From: Haliotispira sp965263485
GTDB taxonomy: Bacteria > Spirochaetota > Spirochaetia > SP-2023
NCBI GenBank assembly: GCA_965263485.1
Contig: CBDHHO010000004.1
Location: 1,240,001-1,304,000, forward strand
Direction of reading: 5' to 3'
DNA length: 64,000 nt
Shown here: positions 16,610 to 25,904 of the stretch, piece by piece
Layout: each line of letters starts with the position of its first letter
Numbering within the stretch: the stretch's first letter is position 1
Position numbers and translations under genes: made by a program
Notes under the pieces: generated by a model
Told to the model about the DNA's origin: nothing
The model's input: only the letters and a program-made list of their open reading frames with translations
The model's database searches: none

Positions 16610-17892
16610 TGGAGCAACGACAACACAAACGATGTAGAGAGATCTTTACCGCAATTTTTGTTTTTGTGCTAATCATGAGCTGTGTAAAGAAGACAGATAA
16701 ATCAAAAAGTGCGTCAGGGGATGGCGAGATTGGAGGCAATCTGGTATTTACAACTTGGGACTCAAATCAGACACCGGGTATGCAGGCCAATATTGATCTG
16801 TTCACCAAAATGCATCCCAATGCTTCTGTTGATCTGCAAGTTACTCCTTGGGGGGAATATTGGTTAAAATTGCGTACTGCTGCCAGTGCCAACAATTTGC
16901 CGGATTTGTTCTGGATGCATTTTGTCGAGTTTGATTTGTTTGCCTCCAGTGATGCCTTGGTGGACCTTACGGATCGCATTGCCGCCGATTCGGCAGTCTC
17001 CATGAATAATTATCCCAAAGATCTGGTTGATGTTTTTCAGCATAAAGGTCGCCAATATGCTATCCCCAAGGACTACGGCATTGTTGGCCTCTGGTATAAT
17101 AAGGCCCTTTTTGACCAGGGGGGATTGCCTTATCCCGATGATCAATGGACTTGGAATGACTTGGTTGATGCGGCTAAAAAACTGACAGATACGGAAAAGG
17201 GAATTTACGGCTTTTTGGCTGACAATAACATTGAAGAGGGTTGGGGAAACTTTGTTTACCAGAATGGAGGCGCCTTGGTTCGTCCGAATGGCAAAAGTGG
17301 CTGGGATATGCCAGAAACGATAGGAGCAATGCAAAGGTGGATCGATTTCAGTCTGAAAGATGGATCATCCCCTCCTATTGTTGAAGCAGACAATCAATTA
17401 TTTCTCTCTGGCAAAGTGGCTATGCGTCAAATGGGGTCTTGGATGGTCAGCACCATGATTGGCAGCGATTACGCTAAAGCAAATATGAATATGACTGTAT
17501 TGCCCAAAGGGAAAAAACGCGCTGTAAGTTACAATGGTCTGGGGTATGTAATCGGTGCAAACACTAAAAATCTGGAAACCGCCTGGGCTTTTACAAAGGT
17601 TTTGGCCAGCGAGGAAGGGCAGCGTTTACAAGGTGAAAATAGTGCCGCGATACCAGCTTTTAACGGTACTTTTGATTCGTGGGCAAATTCATTTCAAAGC
17701 GATTACAATTTGAAGGCTTATGAATCCCAGCTCCCCTATGCATTCTCTTTTAAACGATTTCCAGGTCAACAGGAAGCGGGGGAACCAACTTCTGTAACGA
17801 TGGGCAAGATCTTTGGTGGTACAGTTCCTGTAGAAGAAGGACTAAAAAAACTGGCAAAGCAAATAAACCAAATTATTGATGAAAACAGGTAG
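16609..17892 (+). CDS. Sugar ABC transporter substrate-binding lipoprotein (family 1)
   Basis: A 427-residue extracellular family-1 solute-binding protein. The signal FTAIFVFVLIMSC gives a lipid-modified cysteine near residue 25. The body has the usual LVFTTWDSNQTPGMQANIDLF start and DLFWMH and KDYGIVGLWYNKALFD motifs of maltose/multiple-sugar binding proteins. GGGAGAAGG is a good ribosome site; the ATG overlaps the end of the decayed frame upstream. Two permease genes follow. The sugar is not indicated. Confidence 0.9.
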   Translation: MEQRQHKRCREIFTAIFVFVLIMSCVKKTDKSKSASGDGEIGGNLVFTTWDSNQTPGMQANIDLFTKMHPNASVDLQVTPWGEYWLKLRTAASANNLPDLFWMHFVEFDLFASSDALVDLTDRIAADSAVSMNNYPKDLVDVFQHKGRQYAIPKDYGIVGLWYNKALFDQGGLPYPDDQWTWNDLVDAAKKLTDTEKGIYGFLADNNIEEGWGNFVYQNGGALVRPNGKSGWDMPETIGAMQRWIDFSLKDGSSPPIVEADNQLFLSGKVAMRQMGSWMVSTMIGSDYAKANMNMTVLPKGKKRAVSYNGLGYVIGANTKNLETAWAFTKVLASEEGQRLQGENSAAIPAFNGTFDSWANSFQSDYNLKAYESQLPYAFSFKRFPGQQEAGEPTSVTMGKIFGGTVPVEEGLKKLAKQINQIIDENR

Positions 17893-17913
17893 TGTTGTAA
17901 AGAGTTTAATTTT

Positions 17914-18792
17914 ATGTTGCACTTAAAAAGAGATTGGTTCTGGGGTTATCTATTCATCTTTCCTACAACACTTGGCATTTTTGTACTGAATCTCTACCCC
18001 GCATTGAGCACTATATATCTCAGTTTTTTCAAAGTAAAGGGACTTCGCCGTGATGTGATGCAATTTGTCGGGTGGAGCAACTACCAACGTCTGTTGCAAG
18101 ATTCAACCTTTTGGCATGCGGTAGGAAATACCTTGGTTTACACAGCAATTACAGTACCGCTATCCATCTGCATTGCATTGCTACTCGCCAATCTTCTGAA
18201 TACTGATATTAGGGGAAGGGGCTTTTTTCGCACTGTGTTTTTCTCTCCAGTGGTGGTTCCCGGTGTTGTTCTGGGCATGGTCTGGCTGTTTTTGCTTCAA
18301 GCCAGGTTTGGCATAATTAATCAGCTTTTGGGCACCAATATTGCTTTTACAGGTAGTCCTCTTTACGCATTACCCACAATTTCCGTGATCGGAGTATGGG
18401 GCTCTGTAGGCTATAACATAATACTCTTCATCGCTGGATTACAAGGGATCTCAACTACTTATTATGAGGCGGCTCGGATAGATGGAGCCTCTTCAGTTCG
18501 TCAGTTTTTTTCTATTACATTACCATTATTATCCCCTTCAATATTTTTGGTTATGGTACTTTCTTTCATTGGTGGACTCCAGATTTTTGATATACCATTT
18601 GTCATGGTCCCCCCAGGAACTCCTGCATATACTAATGTACGTCCAATGTTGGAATTTTATTTTCGGTATGCATTCACGATAGGAAAACCCGGTATTGGCT
18701 CTGTGGTCATTATTATCCTGTTACTTCTCATTATGTTAGTTACAGCATTGCAATTTAAACTGCAGCGCAGGTACGTTCAGTATGACCAATAA
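17914..18792 (+). CDS. Sugar ABC transporter permease, MalF/UgpA type
   Basis: A 292-residue permease with six membrane segments. The EAA loop is visible as YYEAARIDGASSVRQFFSITLPLLSPS near residue 185. It pairs with the second permease downstream. The importer has no ATPase gene of its own in the window, so a shared MsmK/UgpC-type ATPase is presumed. Confidence 0.92.
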   Translation: MLHLKRDWFWGYLFIFPTTLGIFVLNLYPALSTIYLSFFKVKGLRRDVMQFVGWSNYQRLLQDSTFWHAVGNTLVYTAITVPLSICIALLLANLLNTDIRGRGFFRTVFFSPVVVPGVVLGMVWLFLLQARFGIINQLLGTNIAFTGSPLYALPTISVIGVWGSVGYNIILFIAGLQGISTTYYEAARIDGASSVRQFFSITLPLLSPSIFLVMVLSFIGGLQIFDIPFVMVPPGTPAYTNVRPMLEFYFRYAFTIGKPGIGSVVIIILLLLIMLVTALQFKLQRRYVQYDQ

Positions 18793-18811
18793 GGGACAAG
18801 ATTCACCATAA

Positions 18812-19028
18812 GGGGGCCTCTAAAACTCCATTCTGCGCTCTTGCCCGCTCTTTTAAAACGAACAGCTCCGTAAGTAAATCCTTACAATACAAAAAATATT
18901 TTCATCCTTGCTTCCCCGCACTCGGCAAAATCCCATCCGTTCAGCATCAAAACGCGGTGCTATTGCCGAGGCGAAGCAGGGCAATGGCACCATACTCAGA
19001 GAAAGTGATGCCATTTTTAGAGGGCCCT
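18812..19028. mobile_element. Inverted-repeat element between two permease genes
   Basis: Left end GGGGGCCTCTAAAACTCC (18812) and right end CATTTTTAGAGGGCCC (19028). The right half matches the sub-family with ATGGTACCATTGC-like interior text seen at 25723 and 47973. It splits an otherwise tight importer operon. Confidence 0.7.
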
Positions 19029-19064
19029 ATATAACCTGTAAGAACTCCCGGAAAGGCTATACTG

Positions 19065-19889
19065 ATGAAGCTTATATCAACAAAGAATATCTTAGTTTAT
19101 ATAATTCTTATTGTAGTAGGGGCCATCTTTGCGTTCCCATTTATTTGGATGTTATTGACCTCATTAAAGAGTGCTGATGGGGCTATTTTTATCCCTCCTC
19201 GCTGGTTTCCTGAACATTGGCAATGGGGAAATTATCTCAAGTTGTTTGCAAAACAGCCCTTCGGATATTTTTACGCCAATACAATCCTTCTTGTTCTTTT
19301 CCGAATTGTTTGTGCCCTGATTTTCAGTACGATGGCGGGCTATGCCTTTGCCAGAATTCCCTTTCCCGGTAGAAAATTTATGTTTGCGCTGGTGGTTATA
19401 CAGTTCATGATACCTGGAGTGATATTCGTTTATCCTCAGTATAAGATGCTGCTCTCTATGGGAATGCTTAACACTATGTTTGCCTTGGTATTTCCGGGAT
19501 TGGTCAGTGCCTTTGGGACATTCTTAATGCGCCAAGGTTCTTTAGTTCTTCCCGCGAGTCTTGAAGATGCTTCTGTAATGGACGGTTGTAATAGATGGCA
19601 AGTGTATGTTTTTGTCTACCTTCCCCTGCTAAAAGCTTCTATGCTTGCCTTGAGTATATTCACCATGATTGGTGCCTGGAAAGACCTGATGTGGCCCCTG
19701 GTTGTCAACGATGATGTCAAGAAAATGACAATCACGGCAGGAATTATGTTCTTGCAGTCAGATGTACACATTCAACATTATGGAATTATGATGGCCGGCG
19801 CATCTGTTGCCGTAGTTCCCCTGCTCCTCTTTTATTTTCTTTTTCAACGACATTTCCACTCGGGCATTCAAATCACTGGTAATAAATAG
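19065..19889 (+). CDS. Sugar ABC transporter permease, MalG/UgpE type
   Basis: A 274-residue permease with six membrane segments and an EAA-type loop (SLEDASVMDGCNRWQVYVFVYLPLL). It belongs with 16609-18792 despite 270 bases of inserted element between. Ribosome site and promoter are not obvious; read-through across the element, or a promoter carried by it, must supply transcription. From 19890 to 19998 only a single element end (GGACACCTCTAAAA at 19939) is seen. Confidence 0.92.
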   Translation: MKLISTKNILVYIILIVVGAIFAFPFIWMLLTSLKSADGAIFIPPRWFPEHWQWGNYLKLFAKQPFGYFYANTILLVLFRIVCALIFSTMAGYAFARIPFPGRKFMFALVVIQFMIPGVIFVYPQYKMLLSMGMLNTMFALVFPGLVSAFGTFLMRQGSLVLPASLEDASVMDGCNRWQVYVFVYLPLLKASMLALSIFTMIGAWKDLMWPLVVNDDVKKMTITAGIMFLQSDVHIQHYGIMMAGASVAVVPLLLFYFLFQRHFHSGIQITGNK

Positions 19890-19998
19890 ACTTGGTAACC
19901 CTTCACGGGGAAAATCAAAAAACAAAAAAAGCCTTTCAGGACACCTCTAAAACGGAACTTCCGAGAGCCCCGGCTTGTGCAGCTCTGGAGGCTTGCGA

Positions 19999-20982
19999 CT
20001 AACCTGCAAGAACCGTTGCCGCCTGCAGGCGGCGGCCCAGCAAGTGTTCCAAGCTCTGCCGCAGGCAGAGCAGCATCCGGGTCCCGACCTGGCAATAGAG
20101 ACCGGCCTGACTGCCGAAGAAAAATTCGTCCTGACGCACGAACGAAGACAGGTCCTGTTCGGCCCAGCACAGCAGATTCAATTCGTTCGCACTGAGAAAC
20201 TGGCCGTTCCTGCGGTGAGCGCAGCGAGCGCAGAGCAGCTCGCTGCGCTCGCTGAAAAACACTGCGGCCCCGAACAGGTCAAAGGCCTGAGCACAGTTGT
20301 GGCAGCACTTCAGTCCGGGCTGGAAGCCTTCAAGCAGCAGGAACTGCCAGAAAAAACGCAGGGTCGCCAGCTGGCAATGTGCCTCACTGTCAAAGTGCAG
20401 TACGCTACTGAGCAGGCTGCGCAGCTCGGCAAACAACAGGGACGGCTCTTGTTCTGCTCTCTTGCGGCACTGGTCACCTCGGATGTCCCGCTTCTCCCGG
20501 CCTCTCCGACCCGCCCGGTGGTGGTCCAGACCGTGTGAATAGAGCAGCAGCTCCGACCACAGAGCCACATGTCGGTAGAGCGCATCGCAATGCCCCGAAT
20601 GGGAGTTGCTGAGCAGGATGCCGGGGGCTTCCAGCTGCCAGTCGGCAATTTGCAGAGCCTGCCTGCCGCGCTTGCCCCGCTTCAGGTTCAGCTGACCAAA
20701 GGAAAAGGCCTGGACCGTGGCGCGCAGCGGGTTACGCTTGCTGACCGCGCCGTAGAGAAATGCAGAAAGCAGACCATAGTCAGGGCTCAAAAAAATTACA
20801 TGGCGATGCAGGTCCTTCCAAGTTTCACTGTGCAGAATATAGGCAGATAGATATTGATGCAGCGGCACTTGATAGTTAATCCAGATCGGCTGTGACCGGC
20901 CCCGGAGGCTTATTTGAGCCGGAGATGGCCGCGCTTGTTCCGGTGTCCGGGGCATGCTCTGCTGATCCGGCATCCCGAGCAT
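19999..20982 (-). CDS. recO: DNA repair protein RecO
   Basis: A 327-residue protein. Its N-terminal OB-like part contains FLSPDYGLLSAFLYGAVSK, the RecO hallmark (GLLSAxAxGARR-like), and its C-terminal part has a zinc pair CCHNCAQAF ... LCARCAH. RecO helps RecR load RecA on gapped DNA. It is longer than the usual ~240 residues because of a charged central insert rich in Arg and Ser (about 170-205). GGGAG upstream of the ATG at 20982 supports the start. It begins three bases after the preceding gene ends, so it is cotranscribed with it. Confidence 0.8.
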   Translation of the reverse strand: MLGMPDQQSMPRTPEQARPSPAQISLRGRSQPIWINYQVPLHQYLSAYILHSETWKDLHRHVIFLSPDYGLLSAFLYGAVSKRNPLRATVQAFSFGQLNLKRGKRGRQALQIADWQLEAPGILLSNSHSGHCDALYRHVALWSELLLYSHGLDHHRAGRRGREKRDIRGDQCRKRAEQEPSLLFAELRSLLSSVLHFDSEAHCQLATLRFFWQFLLLEGFQPGLKCCHNCAQAFDLFGAAVFFSERSELLCARCAHRRNGQFLSANELNLLCWAEQDLSSFVRQDEFFFGSQAGLYCQVGTRMLLCLRQSLEHLLGRRLQAATVLAG

Positions 20983-20985
20983 ATC

Positions 20986-21978
20986 CTAACTCCCCTGTGT
21001 GTATGCTGCCGATTTCCCGGCCCGGGCGTCTTTGCTGCGATAGCTCAGCGGTCGAAAACTGCGGATGATGCCAAACTGCCATGGATCATCAGGAATGGCC
21101 TCGGCCCAAGGCACCAGAATATTGACCACGCCCTGTTCCGGAGCCATCACCTGCCCCGGCGGAAACGAGACTTGTATGCCCGAATTGCCAATGCTGAGCA
21201 GGCTCAAATGCATGCGATCGGGCGCAACACCCTGTGAATAATAATTGCCCGGCCCGATAAATTCGTTGAGCTGGCGCAAACAAGAACGGGCCAGGCCCTC
21301 AAATACCAGCAGGGGCTCTTCGACCACATCAAAAAAATCCACCACACTATCTGAGCGCAGCGAGTACAGAAGAACCTCGACATTGGTGGTGCTGACCTGA
21401 TCCCGATAGTTCGGGGATTTTTGAGGCCGCTCCGCGCCTATCCTGATGTTCTGACTCTCGCGTGTGCCCGCTGTGCCCTGCAAATCTTGATCTGCGGATG
21501 GGAGGGTCATATCTTCGCCCCGGACTCCCCAAGTTTCGTAGAGCACAAAGGAGATGATGCGCAAGTCAGCTGAGCGCAGGGCATCAAAGGTGGCGCGGTA
21601 GGTAAAGGCAGCATCCCGATTGAGTAGTTCGATACTCTCTTTGTTGAGCCGTTCGCGGAAGACCCGGTATTTTTTCAGGATTTTTTCGCGCAGCAGGCTG
21701 TCCAGCTTGCTGTTGTTGGTCAGTGGATAATGCAGCTCGGTGAGCAGCAGGTCGGTCTTCCGGCGATACACCGACTGGCGCACACCATCGGCATCCAAGA
21801 GTTGCCGGGTAGTGCTGCAGGAACTGAACAAGAGCAGCAGGGCCCAATAAGGCAGCCGGGAGAGGATTGCTGAGAGCGTATGGCAAGGTTCCCGGAAAGA
21901 CCGTGCGGGCAATGCGAAACGGCAATGATTGCTGAGATTGTTTTTCGATCTTCTTTTTAGATGCTGATCCATTGGCAC
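20986..21978 (-). CDS. Putative lipoprotein with RsiV/DUF3298-like C-terminus
   Basis: A 330-residue protein. After about 40 basic residues, PYWALLLLFSSCSTTR gives a hydrophobic segment and lipobox cysteine. The C-terminal part (SQGVAPDRMHLSLLSIGNSGIQVSFPPGQVM in segments, then NILVPWAEA) resembles the DUF3298/RsiV fold. The long N-terminus suggests the true start may be further downstream at a non-ATG codon. The annotated ATG overlaps the stop of the upstream gene by one base. Role unknown; an envelope sensor or anti-sigma-like role is only a guess. Confidence 0.55.
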   Translation of the reverse strand: MPMDQHLKRRSKNNLSNHCRFALPARSFREPCHTLSAILSRLPYWALLLLFSSCSTTRQLLDADGVRQSVYRRKTDLLLTELHYPLTNNSKLDSLLREKILKKYRVFRERLNKESIELLNRDAAFTYRATFDALRSADLRIISFVLYETWGVRGEDMTLPSADQDLQGTAGTRESQNIRIGAERPQKSPNYRDQVSTTNVEVLLYSLRSDSVVDFFDVVEEPLLVFEGLARSCLRQLNEFIGPGNYYSQGVAPDRMHLSLLSIGNSGIQVSFPPGQVMAPEQGVVNILVPWAEAIPDDPWQFGIIRSFRPLSYRSKDARAGKSAAYTQGS

Positions 21979-23141
21979 TATTTTTTACTGAAACTCTGGC
22001 GCGGGTCCAGTTCGCCGCCAAAGAGCGGACTGGTCTGAATCCAAGACAGACTCTCCTGCTGCCAGAGTTCCAAGGTTTTCTGCCACTGTATGCTTGCTTG
22101 TTGCCGCACTTGGGCTTGTTCTTGGGGAAGTGCCTGCCCGGAGCTGCCCGAATGGCCCGGCTCATTTGACTGCCTGGGACTCCCCTCGGAGGGCAGGGCC
22201 GCAGCAGTACTGAAAAGTGCTCTCGGCAGCAGCAATGGCATCGGCAGGGGAAACCAGGCTTCTACTGCCAGATCGCCGTCTTCGTCTTGGTAGTAACGGC
22301 AAAAAACGGCTTCGCGGTTGATTTTATTGATGCTGTTCTGCACTTCCCTCTCGCTGAGCAGAATGCCCCGGGCGCCGCTTGGCTCCCGGGTCAAGGACCA
22401 GTAGGTGCTGAACAGAACCTGCTGATTGATAATCTGAAAGGTGATACTGGCCTCGCGCGGGTGCTGGGCCACGCCATGGTTTTTCAGGTAGCTGACTTTG
22501 TAGCCCGCCTGCTCCAGCAGCCGTCCGGCGGCCCTCAGTCGCCCGGCGGGGCTGTAGAGTTCTTGCAGTTGCTCGCTGAGAGGGCTGCTTTGCCGAGAGA
22601 GGACTTGCGGCGGACGAAAAAATGCGGCGAGCCAGCCCTTGTTCACAACAGTAAATACCAACATTCCGCCCAGCAGCAGCGCTGTGGCCCAAATATTCCA
22701 GCGGGCACCGGGGTTGCGCAGCTCCAGCAGGGAGTCGTTTTCTTCGTTGTATTCCAGATTGGTGTTGAGCCGGCTGATTGCATCATCTTGCATGTTCGTG
22801 GCAAAAAACAGCCAAGATAGCTGGTTGCAATCTTTGAAGCGTTGGGCCTCGTCCAAGTAGTCAAATTCCCAGCCAAGCTGTAAAACTGCGGTGCGTTGCC
22901 TGTCCCGGGCCCGCAGCAGAAAGTTTAGTTCGTTGAGACGCCAGAGAGCCAGGCGATCTGCTATGACGCAACAGGGCTGCTGACCCAGAATTTCGCAATA
23001 GTCTTGAACGCTGCCGGCTAGGTCGGCAACTTGCAAAGTGATGTGAAAGCGCTTGGGCTGCCGGGCTTGGACACTTGGGACCGGGCCGCGATTTTTTCGG
23101 GGCTGCTGCGCGCGGGCAGCTCGTGTGGGAAACATCAGCAT
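21978..23141 (-). CDS. VOC-like / membrane segment / YbjN-like fusion protein
   Basis: A 387-residue protein with three parts. Residues about 30-95 look like a glyoxalase/VOC half (RFHITLQVADLAGSVQDYCE). Residues about 150-170 form one membrane segment (WNIWATALLLGGMLVFTVV). Residues about 200-310 resemble the YbjN/type III chaperone-like fold (LLEQAGYKVSYLK, INKINREAVFCRYYQDEDGDL). A Gln-rich tail follows. I know of no named family with this order. It is first of a three-gene unit with a lipoprotein and recO. Domain calls rest on motif resemblance only. Confidence 0.5.
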   Translation of the reverse strand: MLMFPTRAARAQQPRKNRGPVPSVQARQPKRFHITLQVADLAGSVQDYCEILGQQPCCVIADRLALWRLNELNFLLRARDRQRTAVLQLGWEFDYLDEAQRFKDCNQLSWLFFATNMQDDAISRLNTNLEYNEENDSLLELRNPGARWNIWATALLLGGMLVFTVVNKGWLAAFFRPPQVLSRQSSPLSEQLQELYSPAGRLRAAGRLLEQAGYKVSYLKNHGVAQHPREASITFQIINQQVLFSTYWSLTREPSGARGILLSEREVQNSINKINREAVFCRYYQDEDGDLAVEAWFPLPMPLLLPRALFSTAAALPSEGSPRQSNEPGHSGSSGQALPQEQAQVRQQASIQWQKTLELWQQESLSWIQTSPLFGGELDPRQSFSKK

Positions 23142-23457
23142 GGCGGGATATTACAGCAATCGTGCGGCTGCGTCCACTTCTGCATAGGTTTCAGCAAACT
23201 ATGAGACCGGGAGATTTTCGGACGCCTCTAATGGGCAGCTCTGAAAATTCCAATTTCGCGTGGACTTGCGATCTTTCCCGCGAAAAAAAGGTTCTGCCTT
23301 ACGGCAGGATTTGCAGCTTATGGCTTGCTTGGCCACTGCCTGCCGCTGGCATCTCCGGTCGAATGATATTACCACTTGTGAAGTCAATTGAGTTATGAGA
23401 TACTGCAAGCTGTGGAAGGTCTATCTCTGCCGAGTATTTTAAGTGAGGAGGAATATG
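23142..23457. other. Gene-free stretch with repeat ends
   Basis: Two nested element left ends are seen (GACGCCTCTAA at 23221 and GGGCAGCTCTGAAAATTCC at 23233), followed by text shared with 11101-11170 including the small hairpin CTGCC-TTAC-GGCAG. No right end is recognised. The divergent promoters for the two flanking genes must lie here but were not resolved. Confidence 0.55.
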
Positions 23458-24753
23458 ATGAAGACAATCAAAAAATGTAGCGGCCTGCTGGTGGTCTGCT
23501 TACTGCTGCAGAGCCTGCTGGCCTGCAACAAAGCCAGGCGGGAAGAAGACCAAGGACCACTTGAACTGACCTTCCGCATCACTTGGCCCGAAGACGGAGG
23601 CCGGGGCCGCACCATCAATGAAGTGGTCGAAAAGTTCAACCAGGAACACGAAGACATCCAGGTCACCATGATTGGCGGCAACGAGAAATCGGAAGAAATC
23701 ATCACGACCCTCAACGGCCAGACCACGCCGGAAATCTTCCAAATGCCCTACCGACTGGTGCGCTCACTTGGCAACGAAGGTTACTGGGAAGACTTGGGCA
23801 ACAGCTTCAGCACAGAACTGAACAATTTCTACCCGCTGGTGGTGGAACTGGGTCGGGAAAATGGTTTACAGTACGGAATCCCGTGGATTGGCCATTCCAT
23901 GGCTTTTGTCTACAACAAGGACATGACCGATGCCGCTGGAATTGACATTGCTCAAATCAAGACCTGGGAAGATTTCACAGGAGCGCTCAAAGCCGTGGAA
24001 GCCGCTAATCCGGGTGTGAAAGGCATCGGCATTGCCGGAGCACAGAACCACGATACCAACTGGATGGCTACCATGTTCATCTACGCCTTCGGTGGCCAAC
24101 TAGTCAGCAACGACGGCCAGACTGTGGCCATTGACAGCCCGGAAGCCCAGGCCGGTCTGGAATACTATTTCCAAGTGCTCGGCGGCCACGCCCAGGAAGG
24201 TTGGCAGGAAAACAACGGCGGTGATGTGATGGAAGCCTTCCGCGACCAACGAGTGGCCTTTGAAATTCAGGGTCCTTGGGGTGTTACCGACATCTGGAAA
24301 AATGGCCGTCCCTTCAATGTTGCGGCATTTTCGCCCACCCAGATCGAAAACGGCTATTCCGAAGTGGGGCCCTATATGCTGACGATCCCCACCGACTTGC
24401 CGGCTGAGAATCAGACCGCAGCAGAAGAATTCATCCGTTACTTGATTACGACCGACAGCCTGAATATGATTATGAAGGGCGAATACCATGAGGCTACGGA
24501 TGCCTACTACCCGTTCCGCGTGCCAATTCGCAGCGACATGGTTGATACCGGATACTTTGCAGAACATCCGGAATTTTCGGCTTTCATCGAAGGTTTCAAG
24601 CGTCCCAGCATCGAGATGCCGGTAGCGGCTTGGCAGGAAGTCAAGGAAAAATACTACCTGGCCGGACTGAACGCTCTTGCCACTAGGCAGAAGACTGCCG
24701 CCGAACTGACTGCAGAACTGAAAAAATACGGTGACCCAATTCTCCAGCGTTAA
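23458..24753 (+). CDS. Sugar ABC transporter substrate-binding lipoprotein (family 1)
   Basis: About 431 residues. MKTIKKCSGLLVVCLLLQSL then LAC gives a lipoprotein signal with cysteine near residue 23. The body has the family-1 pattern INEVVEKFNQEHEDIQVTMI, PWIGHSMAFVYNKDM and a C-terminal SIEMPVAAWQEVKEKYYLAG. AGGAGG at 23446-23451 favours the second of two adjacent ATGs (23458). It is followed by two permease genes. It is only distantly like the binding protein at 16609, so a different sugar is likely. Confidence 0.9.
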   Translation: MKTIKKCSGLLVVCLLLQSLLACNKARREEDQGPLELTFRITWPEDGGRGRTINEVVEKFNQEHEDIQVTMIGGNEKSEEIITTLNGQTTPEIFQMPYRLVRSLGNEGYWEDLGNSFSTELNNFYPLVVELGRENGLQYGIPWIGHSMAFVYNKDMTDAAGIDIAQIKTWEDFTGALKAVEAANPGVKGIGIAGAQNHDTNWMATMFIYAFGGQLVSNDGQTVAIDSPEAQAGLEYYFQVLGGHAQEGWQENNGGDVMEAFRDQRVAFEIQGPWGVTDIWKNGRPFNVAAFSPTQIENGYSEVGPYMLTIPTDLPAENQTAAEEFIRYLITTDSLNMIMKGEYHEATDAYYPFRVPIRSDMVDTGYFAEHPEFSAFIEGFKRPSIEMPVAAWQEVKEKYYLAGLNALATRQKTAAELTAELKKYGDPILQR

Positions 24754-24760
24754 TATATAA

Positions 24761-24780
24761 GGGCAGCTCTAAAAATTCAC
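24761..24780. mobile_element. Single element left end before a permease gene
   Basis: GGGCAGCTCTAAAAATTCAC lies in the 66-base gap between the binding protein and permease genes. No right end is present; the permease ribosome site (GAGGAAGTGAGG) lies just downstream of it. Confidence 0.6.
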
Positions 24781-24819
24781 TCTTCTTGCGAAGCTATTTG
24801 GGAGCGAGGAAGTGAGGCT

Positions 24820-25722
24820 ATGACGATCTACAAGGCTCGACAACGAGATATTTCTGCGTATGTCCTTTTTGCACCAGCCTTCATCGTGCTGCTGCTGTTT
24901 ATGGTTTACCCGATTATCTGGTCCTTGATTTTGAGCTTTAAGGCCCCTCGCATCCGCGAACTGCGGCAGATTGGGCTGCTGGACTTCCCCGGCAAATTTG
25001 TCGGGCTGGCCAATTACGGTGCTGCGTTTGATTCGCCCCTGTTTATCAAGTCGCTGTTAAACACCTTATATTTTGGGTTGGTTTACTATCCCCTGACTCT
25101 GGCGATTTCTCTATTTCTGGCGGTACTACTCAACGGTCGGGCAGGCAGGAAGGGTTTTTTCTACGTTACGTTTTTTATGCCCTATGTGGTTTCGATTGTC
25201 AGCACCGGGGTGATTTTTCTCTCGCTGTTTCGCAGTGATACGGGAATGATTAATAACCTGTTGCGCGGTCTGGGTGTGGCGGACCCGATTCCCTGGCTTT
25301 CTTCGGAAACCTGGGCCATGCCCGTCATTTCCCTGATGAGCAGCTGGCGCAAGATCGGTTACTTTATGCTGATTTTCCTAGCGGGCCTGCAAAGCATTCC
25401 CGGCTCACTGTACGAAGCGGCCAACATTGACGGAGCCCGGCCCACACAGCAGTTCTGGCGCATCACCCTGCCGTTGTTGAGTAAAATCTTGGTAGTTGCT
25501 TCTGTGCTGTTGATGGTGGATATTCTAAAAGTTTTTCAGGAAATTTATGTAGTTACCGGCGGCGGCCCGAACAATTCCACGACTACAGTGCCTTTTCTCA
25601 TTTATAACGAGGCATTTCGTTACTTCCGGGTCGGTTCGGCAACCGCGATGAGCTACATATTACTGATCGGTATTTTATTCTTTTTAGTTTTACAACGGCT
25701 GGTTATTCGTGATAAAGATTAG
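24820..25722 (+). CDS. Sugar ABC transporter permease, MalF/UgpA type
   Basis: A 300-residue, six-segment permease with EAA loop LYEAANIDGARPTQQFWRITLPLLSK. It lies downstream of its binding protein and its stop codon touches the left end of an inverted-repeat element. No ATPase gene is present in the cluster. Confidence 0.93.
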   Translation: MTIYKARQRDISAYVLFAPAFIVLLLFMVYPIIWSLILSFKAPRIRELRQIGLLDFPGKFVGLANYGAAFDSPLFIKSLLNTLYFGLVYYPLTLAISLFLAVLLNGRAGRKGFFYVTFFMPYVVSIVSTGVIFLSLFRSDTGMINNLLRGLGVADPIPWLSSETWAMPVISLMSSWRKIGYFMLIFLAGLQSIPGSLYEAANIDGARPTQQFWRITLPLLSKILVVASVLLMVDILKVFQEIYVVTGGGPNNSTTTVPFLIYNEAFRYFRVGSATAMSYILLIGILFFLVLQRLVIRDKD

Positions 25723-25880
25723 GGGGGAACCTCTAAAAATGGTGTCGCTTTCTGTGAGAATGGTACAATCGCTCTGCTTTGTCTTCGCTGGCGATTGTAC
25801 CGCATTTTGATGCTGAGCGGATGAGATTTTGCGAGCTGGTGCAGCATATTTCTGTGGTGGGGAATTTTTAGAGGTTCCCT
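25723..25880. mobile_element. Inverted-repeat element between permease genes
   Basis: GGGGAACCTCTAAAAATGG at the left and GGGGAATTTTTAGAGGTTCCC at the right bound about 158 bases. The interior carries the pairing text GAATGGTACAATCGC / GCGATTGTACC. It is inserted at the same operon position as the element at 18812 in the other importer. Confidence 0.8.
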
Positions 25881-25904
25881 AAAGGTGTTCTAGGGCTAAA
25901 TCAC

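Noticed and set aside
19975..20538. A 187-codon + strand frame inside recO.
   Set aside because: It is the shadow of recO, whose zinc cysteines and N-terminal motif are clear on the other strand.
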